Positions 24,433 through 32,697 are shown, numbered from the stretch's first letter. The stretch: 32,697 bases of DNA from CANLBN01 sp034111645 (GCA_034111645.1 JAWUWW010000037.1:1-32697), one strand, 5' to 3'. Program-made: numbers and translations. Notes: generated by a model not told the origin, from the sequence alone.

Positions 24433-25656
24433 TTAAATTGTTTTTGTTGGCTTTACTGCGAGCCGCATTTTTTTACTGCAATACAGTGTGATCATTGCTG
24501 CAACAATAAGTAGTGGCACACTGCCTAAATTAACTTCTGTCCAACCGAATTTATTGAGTAAAACGCCTGAAGAAAATGCCGCGCTAGCGGCTAACAGACT
24601 CACAATTAATTCAGCCATTCCTTGTACTTTACCTTTTTCAACGACTCGATGGCTACTGGCGATCATGGTCGAGCCTGCGGTGTACATTAGGTTCCAGCCA
24701 ATACCCAATAAAAATAAACCACTATAAAAATTAATTAAAGCAATGCCGTTTGTAGAAATAATAATACTAGTCATTAAAATAGACATGCCTAACAGGCTAA
24801 TGTTATTTGCACCAAACTTATCGATTAATTTACCTGCAAAAAAAGAAGGTATAAACATACCTAGCACATGCCACTGAATTGCATAAGTCGCGTCGTTTAC
24901 CTGATGATTATGAGCAAGCATAGCAAGAGGTGTCGAAATCATAATAAGTACCATGACCGCATGACTAATAGCTGTGGTACTAATTGCCATAATAAACATA
25001 GGCTGCTTAATAATGACATTAAGAGGTCGTGGTAACTCTTTATCGGTTTGCAGATTTTTTTGCGCTAGTGTTTTTTCTTTTGCGTTTGATGTTTTACTAA
25101 GTTTGGGTAAAAAAGAACACAACACCAATGTTAAAAAACCAAAGATACTAATTAAACCATAGGAGCCTACATATAACTGAGGTAATAAAAAATCTTTAGA
25201 CCAGATAGCTAAAGTAGGGGCGACAAGTGCGGCCACAATTCCTCCAGACATGACTAATGCAATAGCTCTACCGCGATGTTGCTCATTGACATTATCTGTT
25301 GCTGCCAATCGATAATAAAGAGCACTTGCCTGAGCAATACCTAACAACATATTGCCAAAACAAAAAAGCCAAAAATCACCCTTAAAAATTGCCCAGCAAC
25401 AAACAAGCCCACCCAATATAGTTGCAGTAGCGCCAATACTAAAACCAAAGCGTCTGCCAAAGCGTTGCATAATTAACGATAAAGGCAGTGTCGTTAAAAT
25501 ATTGCCAACGGTTAATAGCGCCAGAGGAAATGTTGCAAACGCAGGGTTAGGCGCAAGAGTAGCACCGATAATGCTGGCAATCGCCACGCCCACAATGACA
25601 GTCGACCAATAAAGAATCTGGCATAAAAATAAAAGTCGTAATGTAGGGTTTTGCAT
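24433..25656 (-). CDS. Major facilitator superfamily transporter
   Basis: A 407-residue inner-membrane protein with about 12 hydrophobic helices in two halves, separated by a charged cytoplasmic loop at about 182-210 (LPKLSKTSNAKEKTLAQKNL). The loop between helices 2 and 3 carries QRFGRRFGFSIG, matching the MFS motif A pattern (G.l.DR.GRR), and the equivalent in the second half is GKLIDKFGANNIS. No substrate-specific motif is recognised; a drug or metabolite efflux role is possible but unproven. It is convergent with thrC, ending about 25 bases from it, and is divergent from recJ. The ATG at 25656 encodes MQNPTLRLLFL and gives a natural first helix. Confidence 0.85.
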   Translation of the reverse strand: MQNPTLRLLFLCQILYWSTVIVGVAIASIIGATLAPNPAFATFPLALLTVGNILTTLPLSLIMQRFGRRFGFSIGATATILGGLVCCWAIFKGDFWLFCFGNMLLGIAQASALYYRLAATDNVNEQHRGRAIALVMSGGIVAALVAPTLAIWSKDFLLPQLYVGSYGLISIFGFLTLVLCSFLPKLSKTSNAKEKTLAQKNLQTDKELPRPLNVIIKQPMFIMAISTTAISHAVMVLIMISTPLAMLAHNHQVNDATYAIQWHVLGMFIPSFFAGKLIDKFGANNISLLGMSILMTSIIISTNGIALINFYSGLFLLGIGWNLMYTAGSTMIASSHRVVEKGKVQGMAELIVSLLAASAAFSSGVLLNKFGWTEVNLGSVPLLIVAAMITLYCSKKMRLAVKPTKTI

Positions 25657-25889
25657 AAAATATTTTAATTGTCCATCAACAGGCTATACAGTTAATCGAT
25701 ATCGATAGTATAGCGCGGATATACATTTTATTGAGAGTTGTTTGAATGCTAGTATTGACAACGACTTAATTGTAATTAGATTTAGGCAAGAAAAATATAG
25801 GAAGATGGTAAAATACATCTATCTATATAAGGGGTCGCAAAGTATAAAAATATAGAGTTGAAATGCATTTTAATCACCCGCTTAGTTTT

Positions 25890-25968
25890 AGCGTGTATCA
25901 TAATAAACTGATGTCTTAAGCGTGTACAATCACTAGTTTGTTAAAAGCGTAATATACACGCTTCTTTT
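25890..25968 (+). promoter_or_regulatory. Competing inverted repeats and terminator-like element upstream of recJ
   Basis: AGCGTGTA occurs at 25890-25897 and within AAGCGTGTA at 25918-25926. The perfect complement TACACGCTT lies at 25955-25963, followed by CTTTTT. A shorter local hairpin, AGCGT / ACGCT, uses the same 3' arm. The element ends about 60 bases before recJ. The remainder of the gap (25657-25889) is AT-rich with no gene seen. A terminator or leader role is inference. Confidence 0.4.
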
Positions 25969-26025
25969 TATCCATTAAAGCGCTCTTATTGATCATTACT
26001 ATCCAAGGTTTTGTGCATATTAATT

Positions 26026-27762
26026 ATGACGAATATTTTACAACGTAAAGATACATCTCAATCAGCCCATGTAAATTTCAGTGAGGCGGTCACGCCGTTG
26101 CTGCAGCGAATATATTCTTCTCGCCATGCCTATTGTGATGATGACATTGACTATCAATTGAAGAATATTGAACAGCCACATTCACTTAAAGGCCTAAACG
26201 AAGCTGTTGATCTTTTAGTAGTAGCAGTAAGGCAGCAGCAGCGCGTCTTAATTGTAGGTGACTTCGATGCAGATGGAGCCACTAGTTGTGCGCTTTCGAT
26301 ATTGGCATTAAATGCGATGGGTCTTCAGCAGGTTAGTTTTCTTGTGCCCAATCGCTTTGAGTATGGTTATGGTTTAACGCCAGAAATTGTTGATGTCGCA
26401 AAACAATATCAACCCGATTTGATAGTTACCGTTGATAATGGTATTGCTAGTGTTGATGGTGTTGCACATGCCAAGTCTTTAGGTTTTAAGGTGATTGTTA
26501 CCGATCATCATCTGCCACCTAAATTATTGCCAGTGGCCGATGCTATCGTTAATCCAAATCAGCAGGGATGTGAATTTCCCAGTAAAAATTTAGCGGGTGT
26601 GGGCGTTATCTTTTATCTTTTAAGTGCATTAAGAGGTCGCTTAAGAGAATTAAATTGGTTTACAGAGGCAGCAATAGTTGAACCGAATATGGCGAACTAT
26701 TTAGATTTAGTGGCGCTTGGCACTGTTGCTGATGTGGTACCGCTAGATAGAAATAATCGAATATTAGTTCAGCAAGGTATTCAGCGGGTTAGAGCCGGTA
26801 AAGCGCGTCCCGGTATATTGGCCTTACTAGAAGTTGCAGGTAAAAACTATCAACGACTCACCAGCCAAGACTTTGGCTTTATTGTCGGTCCACGATTAAA
26901 TGCCGCTGGCAGATTAGATGATATATCTTTAGGTATTCAGTGCCTGTTGACCGACGATGTATTTTTAGCACGTGAGTTAGCTGCGCAAATGGATAGCCTA
27001 AATAGAGAGCGTCGTTCCATTGAGGCCTCTATGCAAGCGGAAGCATTGGCATCCTTAAATTCATTAACATTTGATGAGACAGAACTGCCTTGGGGATTAT
27101 GCTTATTAGAGGATAATTGGCATCAAGGTGTAGTCGGTATTTTAGCGTCTCGTATTAAAGATAAATATCATCGCCCCGTAATTGCTTTTGCCGAGGTCGA
27201 TGATAATATAATTAAAGGCTCAGCTCGTTCAGTTGCCGGGCTACATATTCGCGATGCGCTCGACATGATTGCTACGCAAAATCCCGAAATACTCCAAAAG
27301 TTTGGTGGTCATGCGATGGCCGCGGGTTTATCGATTGAACGCAAAAACTTCACACGTTTTTCTCAGCTATTTGATCAGGTGGTACGCAGTCTGTTAACCC
27401 AAGATCAACTGCAAGAAATATTATTAACAGATGGCGAATTATCTACCCAAGAAGTTAGTTTAAATAATGCCCATGCACTTGCTGCGGCAGGACCTTGGGG
27501 TCAACAGTTTCCCGAACCAGTTTTTAATGGTTGCTTTAATTTGATTAGTCAGCGCATTGTTGGCGAGAAGCATTTAAAAATGACCCTCGGTTTTGAAGAT
27601 GATCCCCAAAAAATTATAGATGCAATTGCATTTAACGTGGATATAAATTGCTGGCCCAATGTTGATGCCAAGAAAATTAATATTGTCTATCAATTAAATA
27701 TAAATGAATTTAGAGGCAATGAGACAGAGCAGCTAATGGTGCGGCATCTAGAGGAGGCTTAA
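26026..27762 (+). CDS. recJ: Single-stranded-DNA-specific exonuclease RecJ
   Basis: A 578-residue 5'-to-3' exonuclease of the DHH family used in recombination (RecF pathway) and repair. Metal-binding motifs are all present: VGDFDADG at about 77-84, VTVDNGIAS, VTDHHLPP (the DHH motif) and GTVADVVPL. The DHHA1 domain carries GSARSVAGLHIRDAL and FGGHAMAAGLSI, and the C-terminal OB-fold region follows. Length matches E. coli RecJ (577). ATG at 26026 is preferred over an in-frame TTG at 26011, which is only two bases from AAGG. The 3' end shows a small tandem duplication, AGGAGGCTTA repeated across the stop codon. Confidence 0.95.
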   Translation: MTNILQRKDTSQSAHVNFSEAVTPLLQRIYSSRHAYCDDDIDYQLKNIEQPHSLKGLNEAVDLLVVAVRQQQRVLIVGDFDADGATSCALSILALNAMGLQQVSFLVPNRFEYGYGLTPEIVDVAKQYQPDLIVTVDNGIASVDGVAHAKSLGFKVIVTDHHLPPKLLPVADAIVNPNQQGCEFPSKNLAGVGVIFYLLSALRGRLRELNWFTEAAIVEPNMANYLDLVALGTVADVVPLDRNNRILVQQGIQRVRAGKARPGILALLEVAGKNYQRLTSQDFGFIVGPRLNAAGRLDDISLGIQCLLTDDVFLARELAAQMDSLNRERRSIEASMQAEALASLNSLTFDETELPWGLCLLEDNWHQGVVGILASRIKDKYHRPVIAFAEVDDNIIKGSARSVAGLHIRDALDMIATQNPEILQKFGGHAMAAGLSIERKNFTRFSQLFDQVVRSLLTQDQLQEILLTDGELSTQEVSLNNAHALAAAGPWGQQFPEPVFNGCFNLISQRIVGEKHLKMTLGFEDDPQKIIDAIAFNVDINCWPNVDAKKINIVYQLNINEFRGNETEQLMVRHLEEA

Positions 27763-27878
27763 AGGAGGCTTAAATATAATGATAAGCAGTCACTTTTAAG
27801 GTATTTCATGGGTATGTCACTAGAAAGAAAAGCCTAGAAAACTGCGTTTGTTTGTAATATTGAAAATTTTTAAAAAAT

Positions 27879-27941
27879 GTTAATACTCTCGCGCTATAAA
27901 ATTGATCCGATCAAGTTAGAAGTAGAGCTAAGAGTATTAAC
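27879..27941 (-). terminator. Long inverted repeat between recJ and the DUF1127 pair, possible minus-strand terminator
   Basis: Perfect 11-base arms GTTAATACTCT (27879-27889) and AGAGTATTAAC (27931-27941) enclose 41 bases that include a second palindrome, TTGATC-c-GATCAA (27902-27914). On the minus strand the structure is followed by ATTTTTT, consistent with termination downstream of the DUF1127 gene at 27956. It could also be a small mobile repeat. Confidence 0.45.
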
Positions 27942-27955
27942 AATAATGGATTTTA

Positions 27956-28222
27956 TTAGGCAGCTGATACAACATTTGCATTTGCAGGTGTAGTAATTTT
28001 GGTTTTGACTTTGCTAGTCAAGCCTACGGAGGTAATGCCAGCCGTATTCATTTCTTTCCATGGGTAAGCCTTGGCTCCCTTAATCAATAAATGACGCGAC
28101 ACACCGATATCTTTTAAGCTACTGTCAGGGTGTTTTAGTAACGCGTTAGCTGTCATATTTAAATTGATGTTAATACGAGCTTGATTGTAAAGTTTTGACA
28201 CTTTATTTAGTAAGGTTTTCAT
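27956..28222 (-). CDS. Small DUF1127-like protein (paralogue 1)
   Basis: An 88-residue basic protein. The segment ANALLKHPDSSLKDIGVSRHLLIKGA matches the DUF1127 core (L....D..LkDiGisR.e...). DUF1127 proteins are usually under about 70 residues and some are linked to phosphate, carbon or RNA-related regulation in alphaproteobacteria. Here the core is followed by PWKEMN and a roughly 30-residue Thr/Lys/Val-rich tail ending NVVSAA. GAGGG lies just ahead of the ATG. It is downstream of and parallel to a similar gene, with a gap of about 73 bases, suggesting duplication. Function is unknown. Confidence 0.7.
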   Translation of the reverse strand: MKTLLNKVSKLYNQARININLNMTANALLKHPDSSLKDIGVSRHLLIKGAKAYPWKEMNTAGITSVGLTSKVKTKITTPANANVVSAA

Positions 28223-28295
28223 TGGGCCCTCGATAGGTTATTGATAGTATAATTTAAAATGATTAATGGTGTTTAAAACTTGTGACTGTAAACTG

Positions 28296-28571
28296 TTATG
28301 CAGCTGATGAAATTACTTCATCATTAGCGGGGTAATCGGCATCTAAATTAATCGCTTTAGTTGCCACCGTATTCACATGATTAGTTTTGTTGAAGTTAAG
28401 CCCTTTCCAGTCTTGTGTTGCCATTATATTAATAATGGCATATCTGTTTAGACCTAAATCTTTTAATTGTTTGTCAGTATGGTTTAATAAATGTTTGGCC
28501 AATCTTCTGTAGCCAGAATTTATAAAAGCTTGATTGATTTTTTGTATAAGGGTACTGATTAAAAATTTCAT
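28296..28571 (-). CDS. Small DUF1127-like protein (paralogue 2)
   Basis: A 91-residue basic protein with AKHLLNHTDKQLKDLGLNRYAIINI, the DUF1127 core, at about 25-49. It then has DWKGLNFNKTNHVNTVATKAI and an end VISSAA, paralleling the neighbour's PWKEMN...NVVSAA. The two proteins share layout, core and C-terminal signature but have diverged in sequence, so the duplication is not recent. Likely co-transcribed with the gene at 27956. No function is assigned. Confidence 0.7.
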   Translation of the reverse strand: MKFLISTLIQKINQAFINSGYRRLAKHLLNHTDKQLKDLGLNRYAIINIMATQDWKGLNFNKTNHVNTVATKAINLDADYPANDEVISSAA

Positions 28572-28954
28572 TGTTGTGCTTCTAAATAAGTGTAGTGTGT
28601 GTGTATAAATCTATTATATCGATAGTAAAGAAACCAGACTGTTGTTACAAACGAATAAAATTCCTCTCATAAGTGAATAAAGCTAACCTGTCAAAAAGAT
28701 TTGACTTTAGCGTTTTAAAGAATAAAAAAATTTAAAAATTGGGTAAGCAATAACTATTGTTATACCTATAAAACATGATGGGAAATAGACGGGTTTTAAG
28801 ATTTAAATTGAGAGGTAATCGCCATGCTTATTAGCTAGTGGGTGATGTTTGTGAGCATTTATTATTCGAATCTAAGTTGCGCTTAAATATAAAAATTTTA
28901 ATGAAGTATTTAAGACGGTTGTTATAAAAATAGTGCTTATAAAAAAGCTTGATT
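28572..28954. other. Gene-free AT-rich region
   Basis: No gene, RNA or strong hairpin was recognised. It should contain the promoter of the DUF1127 pair (minus strand) and the 3' end of the PLD-like gene's transcript. Confidence 0.4.
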
Positions 28955-29452
28955 TTATAAACTTAAGCGTCTTAGTCTTGCATCCTCTTGGCTGTTTTTC
29001 CAGAGGTCATTAAATACCACTTCAAAACGCTTAACCTCTGGTCGTGCGTCGTAATTGGTAAAACCCGTATAAATATCTTCTTTATGCTGAAGCCAAATTT
29101 TATCGTTGTCGATAATGACAAACTCATAGTCATCTTGTGGCTCAGTAGTGATCCTTTGAATAGCAATTTTACTAGGCAGGCGTTGACTGAGGTTTAAAAT
29201 TTTATGATTAACCTCAACAACAGCCTGGGGATGCTCAACAAGAATTCTAATATCTGAACGCCGAGAGCGCCTCGCAGTGATAGAGAGCGCCTCTAAAACA
29301 CTATCGTTATTAAAAAAAATAGGGTTAAGGCATCGGCTAAAAATGTAGATGCGATAATTTGCTTTATTGAGTGCTTTGATTAAGTGCTCGGCTAAGTCCT
29401 CTTGCTTATCAAGAAGATAAAGATCATCGCTAGTGGGGGATTGTGAAGACAT
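28955..29452 (-). CDS. PLD-like hypothetical protein (DUF7931-type)
   Basis: A 165-residue soluble protein with no signal peptide. It reads as a helical start, then beta-alpha units: ANYRIYIFSRCLNPIFFNND, RRSDIRILVEHPQAVVEVNHK, KIAIQRI and YEFVIIDNDKIWLQHKEDIYTGFTNYDARPEVKRFEVVFNDLW. This layout resembles phospholipase D-like folds without an HKD motif, as in DUF7931, which I recall as often linked to acetyltransferases. The family call is from memory and is tentative. ATG at 29452 is preferred over an in-frame TTG at 29488. No partner gene is adjacent. Confidence 0.55.
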   Translation of the reverse strand: MSSQSPTSDDLYLLDKQEDLAEHLIKALNKANYRIYIFSRCLNPIFFNNDSVLEALSITARRSRRSDIRILVEHPQAVVEVNHKILNLSQRLPSKIAIQRITTEPQDDYEFVIIDNDKIWLQHKEDIYTGFTNYDARPEVKRFEVVFNDLWKNSQEDARLRRLSL

Positions 29453-29736
29453 AGCATTATTTATAACGCTTAAATGCGCGCTCGTCAATCTAGAGGAACG
29501 ATTTTTCGCACTATCATTAAGCGCTAGCAGGGGCTTTTGCCCGCCATCTTATTTGAAATCATTATATGGGCTCAATCTAAAGTTATAAATCTTGATGATA
29601 AATCCAGTTTTTTTAGTGTGGCTCTAATCGAGTAATCAAATTAGTTAAGTTTGTAGTTGAAACAGAATTCGTGCTTGCAGATTAATATTAAATAAATTAG
29701 TATCTTTTCTTATAAAAAAATCACTATTATGCCAAA

Positions 29737-29771
29737 AAGCTATAAGCTATAAGCTATAAGCTATAAGCTAT
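29737..29771 (+). repeat. Five perfect copies of a 7-bp repeat upstream of the type I secretion operon
   Basis: AAGCTAT is repeated five times without error at 29737-29771, followed by a partial copy. The array ends about 57 bases before the exporter start codon. The rest of 29489-29827 has no gene. The unit is not a multiple of three, but it lies outside any ORF and could vary promoter spacing. Confidence 0.92.
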
Positions 29772-29827
29772 AAGTTAAGCGTTTTGGTTAATAATGAATT
29801 ATATTTTTAAAGGATTGCTACAACAGT

Positions 29828-32079
29828 ATGGACACTGGGCTAAATACATTAGTTGCACTTGCGCGTTTTTATCAGCTTCCCGCCGAGGCCGACCAGTTAG
29901 CGCATGAATTTGGTCAGCCTGGGCAAGCGTTCTCGGATACCGAGCTTTTGCAAGCGGCCAAAGCGCTCACCCTTAAAGCAAAACTTCTCTCATTAACTAT
30001 TTCAACCTTAAAAGCCAGTCTTCTACCCGCGATTGCTAAGCATAACGATGGCACTTATTTTATTATTGCACGGCTCTCTGATGCCGATACCGATGCCGAT
30101 GGCTCAAAAAATCAAGGCAACGATTCAAGCGATCCTACAAAAGCCGGCGTTACTGATGCAGGCGTGCTTATTCATGATTTACGCGAAGAAGCCCCCCGCA
30201 CGTTGACCTTAGATGAATTGGCGGGTAGTTGGTCGGGCGATCTGATTGCGATTACACGCCGCGAAACACTTGGCGCAAGCTTACAACAGCATTTTGACAT
30301 TTCATGGTTTATTCCCTCGTTAGTTAAATACCGCAAACTCTTTGGTGAGGTCTTGATCGCCTCCTTCTTTTTGCAGTTGTTTGCGTTAGTGACCCCGCTG
30401 TTTTTTCAGGTAGTGATGGATAAAGTCTTAGTGCATCGCGGCTTTACCACGCTCGATGTTTTAGCTATTGGCTTTTTTGTGGTTGTTGTCTTCGAGGCCC
30501 TGCTAGGGGGTATTCGTAACTATACCTTTAGTCATACCACTAATCGTGTCGATGTCGAATTAGGGTCGCGCTTATACAATCATTTAATGGCCCTGCCGCT
30601 GGCTTATTTCGAAGCACGGCAAGTCGGGCAAAATGTGGCACGCGTACGCGAGCTAGATACCATCCGCAATTTTATTACGGGTACTGCCCTAACCTTAGTT
30701 ATCGATTTGTTGTTTGTTTTCGTTTTTCTCGCGGTCATGTGGTACTACAGCCCCACCTTAACGTGGATTGTGCTGGCGACTATTCCATTTTATATTTTAC
30801 TCTCTGTTTTTATTACCCCCGTCTTGCGTAAACGCCTTAATGAAAAATTTGAACACGGGGCAGCTAATACTGCTTTTTTAACCGAATCTATAACCGGCAT
30901 TAGTACGGTTAAATCGATGGCAGTCGAGCCACAAATGCGCCGCAAGCTAGAAGACCATTTGTCGAGTTACGTTCACGCCTCTTTTCGTAGTCAAAACCTC
31001 AACAATGTTGCGAATCAAATAGCGGGTTTAATTAACAAACTAATGACGCTGGGTATTATTTGGGTAGGTGCGCACTTAGTGATAGATGGGCAGATCTCGG
31101 TGGGGCAATTAGTTGCTTTTAATATGTTGGCCGGTCGTGTCAGTGGGCCTATCTTAAAACTCGTACAGCTTTGGCAAGAGTTTCAGCAAGCCGGTATTTC
31201 AATAAAGCGTTTGGGCGATATTCTCAATGCTCCTCGCGAGCAAGGATTTAATCCTAATCGTTCACGTCTGCCATCATTGCAAGGTAATGTGACTTTAGAT
31301 CATGTGCGTTTTCGGTATCGTACCGATGGCCCCGTTATTTTAGACGATATCCATCTTAATATTCGCCCCGGCGAGGTTGTTGGCATTGTTGGTCGCTCGG
31401 GCTCGGGTAAAAGTACCATCACTAAATTAATTCAACGCCTCTATACCCCCGAGGCTGGCAGAGTGCTTGTCGATGGTGTCGATCTGGCGATGATCGATAC
31501 CGCCTGGCTACGAAAAAAGATTGGCGTGGTGCTACAAGAAAACTTTTTATTTAATCGCAGCGTGCGCGAAAACATTGCCATTACCGATCCATCCATATCT
31601 ATGGAGCGGGTGGTTGAAGCGGCAAAAATGTCAGGTGCCGATGAATTTATAGGTGATCTAGCCGAAGGCTACGATACCCTTATTGGTGACAAGGCAGTAA
31701 TTTATCGGGTGGCCAGCGACAGCGCATAGCCATCGCGCGTGCGTTAATTACCAATCCGCGCATCCTTATTTTTGATGAAGCAACCAGCGCGCTTGATTAT
31801 GAATCTGAGCGTTTAATCCAAAATAATATGGCGACAATCTGTAAAGGTCGCACCGTATTTATGATTGCACATCGCCTGAGTACCGTTAGGCAATGCCATC
31901 GGATTATCGTGATGGATAAAGGTCGTATTGTTGAGCAGGGCAATCATGATCAACTTATCGAACTTAATGGTTACTACGCCAAATTGCATAGCTATCAAAA
32001 TCATACCCCCGCACTGCACACCATAGAAACCTCGAAGCCACAAACGGTAAAGAATAATCCAGAGGGGATGCAGCCATGA
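29828..32079 (+). pseudogene. Type I secretion ABC transporter (HlyB/PrtD-like), single-base frameshift
   Basis: An inner-membrane exporter ATPase for RTX-type proteins. Regions run in order: a degenerate C39-like domain (about 1-115, no catalytic Cys, with a Gly/Asp/Ser-rich insertion near 87-110); six membrane helices (about 160-430); and an ATPase domain with Walker A GRSGSGKST (about 521). The first frame then ends prematurely in VIYRVASDSA at 31729. Restoring one G in AAGGC at 31691-31695 gives GDKGSNLSGGQRQR and then ARAL, Walker B ILIFDEATSALD and the H-loop AHRLSTV, ending at 32079. The ABC signature and Walker B are therefore out of frame. A genuine mutation or an assembly error are both possible. 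No slippery heptamer is visible. Confidence 0.85.
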
Positions 32080-32214
32080 GCGGAATAAAGGCCGAGAGCG
32101 TGATAACAGCCCTGAGCGAAACTACAGCCCTGAGCGAAACAACAACCATGAGCGCAAAAAAACCACGAGCGTTATAAGAGCCATGAGCACAACAAAAGCC
32201 CTGAGTAATATAAA
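32072..32214 (+). repeat. Eight-unit 18-bp tandem repeat between exporter and adaptor genes
   Basis: Consecutive units start at 32072, 32090, 32108, 32126, 32144, 32162 (17 bases), 32179 and 32197. The consensus is AGCC(C/A)TGAGCGNAANAAM. Units 3 and 4 differ at a single position. The first unit contains the exporter stop codon. Several units contain ATGAGC, resembling the ATGAGT at the adaptor start. Confidence 0.88.
32076..32177 (+). CDS. Possible 33-codon ORF made of the repeat units (doubtful)
   Basis: The ATG overlaps the exporter stop codon as ATGA and the frame reads hexapeptide repeats such as ALSETT twice. The overlap is typical of coupled genes, but the ORF consists entirely of tandem repeat and probably has no independent function. 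It may keep ribosomes moving toward the adaptor gene. Confidence 0.2.
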   Translation: MSGIKAESVITALSETTALSETTTMSAKKPRAL

Positions 32215-32232
32215 AAGGTGGATAAAAATAAA

Positions 32233-32697
32233 ATGAGTCTCAATTTATTCGCGAAATTAAAAAGCGCATGGCAAAACCGCGATAAATTAGGCGATGCCAC
32301 TCAAACCCGCGAGTTAGCCGCTTTTTTACCGGCAGCGTTAGAGATTCAAGCAGCGCCACCGCATCCTTTAGCGCGTTGGCTAACCTGGAGTTTAATTGCA
32401 TTATTAATAATAGGAATTATTTGGGCCTGTGTTGGCCAAGTCAATGTGGTTGCATCAGCCGAAGGCAAAATTATTCCTAGCTCTCGCGTTAAACAAATCC
32501 AACCGCTAGAAAAATCAATCGTTAAAAGTATCTTAGTCAAAGAGGGGCAATACGTAAATCAAGGTGATGCACTGGTTGAATTAGATAACACGCTAACCTC
32601 ATCAGACCAAACACGCATGCTTGCCGAAGTCGAGACAATGCAACGTAATTTAATGGTTAGCAACGCGTTGTTACGTTTATTAACACTACCAAAAGAT
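32233..32697 (+). CDS. HlyD-family type I secretion periplasmic adaptor (5' part; runs off window)
   Basis: The first 155 codons of a membrane fusion protein linking the ABC exporter to an outer-membrane TolC channel. A short cytoplasmic N-terminus with TRELAAFLPAALEIQ is followed by one membrane helix at about 48-70 (ARWLTWSLIALLIIGIIWAC). The start of the periplasmic domain follows: VVASAEGKIIPSSRVKQIQP, then the lipoyl-like half VKSILVKEGQYVNQGDALVELD, and then the coiled-coil region TSSDQTRMLAEVETMQ. These are typical HlyD features. AAGGTGG lies about 12 bases before ATG 32233. The gene follows the frameshifted exporter after the tandem repeat. The cargo protein is not visible in the window. 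Confidence 0.92.
   Translation, partial: MSLNLFAKLKSAWQNRDKLGDATQTRELAAFLPAALEIQAAPPHPLARWLTWSLIALLIIGIIWACVGQVNVVASAEGKIIPSSRVKQIQPLEKSIVKSILVKEGQYVNQGDALVELDNTLTSSDQTRMLAEVETMQRNLMVSNALLRLLTLPKD

Noticed and set aside
29737..29771. CRISPR or origin iterons
   Set aside because: The 7-bp units abut with no spacers, and no replication initiator gene is nearby.
31691..31730. Programmed ribosomal frameshifting in the exporter gene
   Set aside because: No slippery heptamer is present at the junction and no stimulatory hairpin was noticed. A single lost G explains the change fully.
32072..32214. CRISPR array
   Set aside because: The repeats are contiguous 18-bp units with no spacers, and no cas genes are in the window.

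Overview
The window reads as chromosome of a moderately AT-rich gammaproteobacterium. The conserved blocks ffh / rpsP-rimM-trmD-rplS, dsbC-hom-thrC ... recJ and tamA-tamB, together with the protein sequences, suggest a marine Pseudomonadales/Cellvibrionales-type lineage. That taxonomic guess is inference and was not tested by a search. Most of the window is core housekeeping DNA. Accessory material sits at the two ends.

Layout: 1-466 holds the right end of an IS66-type insertion sequence plus decayed end-like sequences. 467-2280 has a ureohydrolase (agmatinase family), a structured tRNA-derived repeat and tRNA-Ser(GGA). 2434-4557 has a DUF6482-like small protein, a double-domain pterin synthase homologue and a small lytic transglycosylase. 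4770-4884 is the 4.5S SRP RNA (ffs). 5100-8241 has tesB, mobA, pdxH and a four-helix membrane protein. 8321-10100 is a leader peptide, an attenuator and ilvA. 10205-16194 (minus strand) is tamA-tamB. 16289-20095 is ffh followed by the ribosomal/tRNA-modification operon rpsP-rimM-trmD-rplS. 20490-24408 is dsbC, hom, thrC. 24433-27762 is an MFS transporter (minus) and recJ. 27956-29452 (minus) has two DUF1127-like paralogues and a PLD-like protein. 29828 to the end is a type I secretion operon: an ABC exporter with a single-base frameshift, then the start of its HlyD-type adaptor.

How genes work together: hom, thrC and ilvA are three steps of the aspartate-threonine-isoleucine route, present at two loci. 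Ffh and the 4.5S RNA are the two parts of the signal recognition particle, encoded about 11.5 kb apart. TamA and TamB form one outer-membrane assembly machine spanning the envelope. RimM, TrmD, S16 and L19 serve ribosome and tRNA maturation.

Most notable observation: upstream of ilvA lies what looks like a complete isoleucine-responsive transcription attenuator. It has a 20-codon ORF with five Ile codons, a hairpin over its end, a 12-nt antiterminator pairing with one mismatch that includes the ORF's stop codon, and a terminator capped by a GUGA tetraloop. Other notable points are a 14-bp exact (20 of 23 bp) duplication of the tRNA-Ser 3' end about 211 bp away, a one-base frameshift in the secretion ATPase, an eight-copy 18-bp tandem repeat between the exporter and adaptor genes, and several other short tandem repeats (mobA, upstream of the exporter, between hom and thrC).
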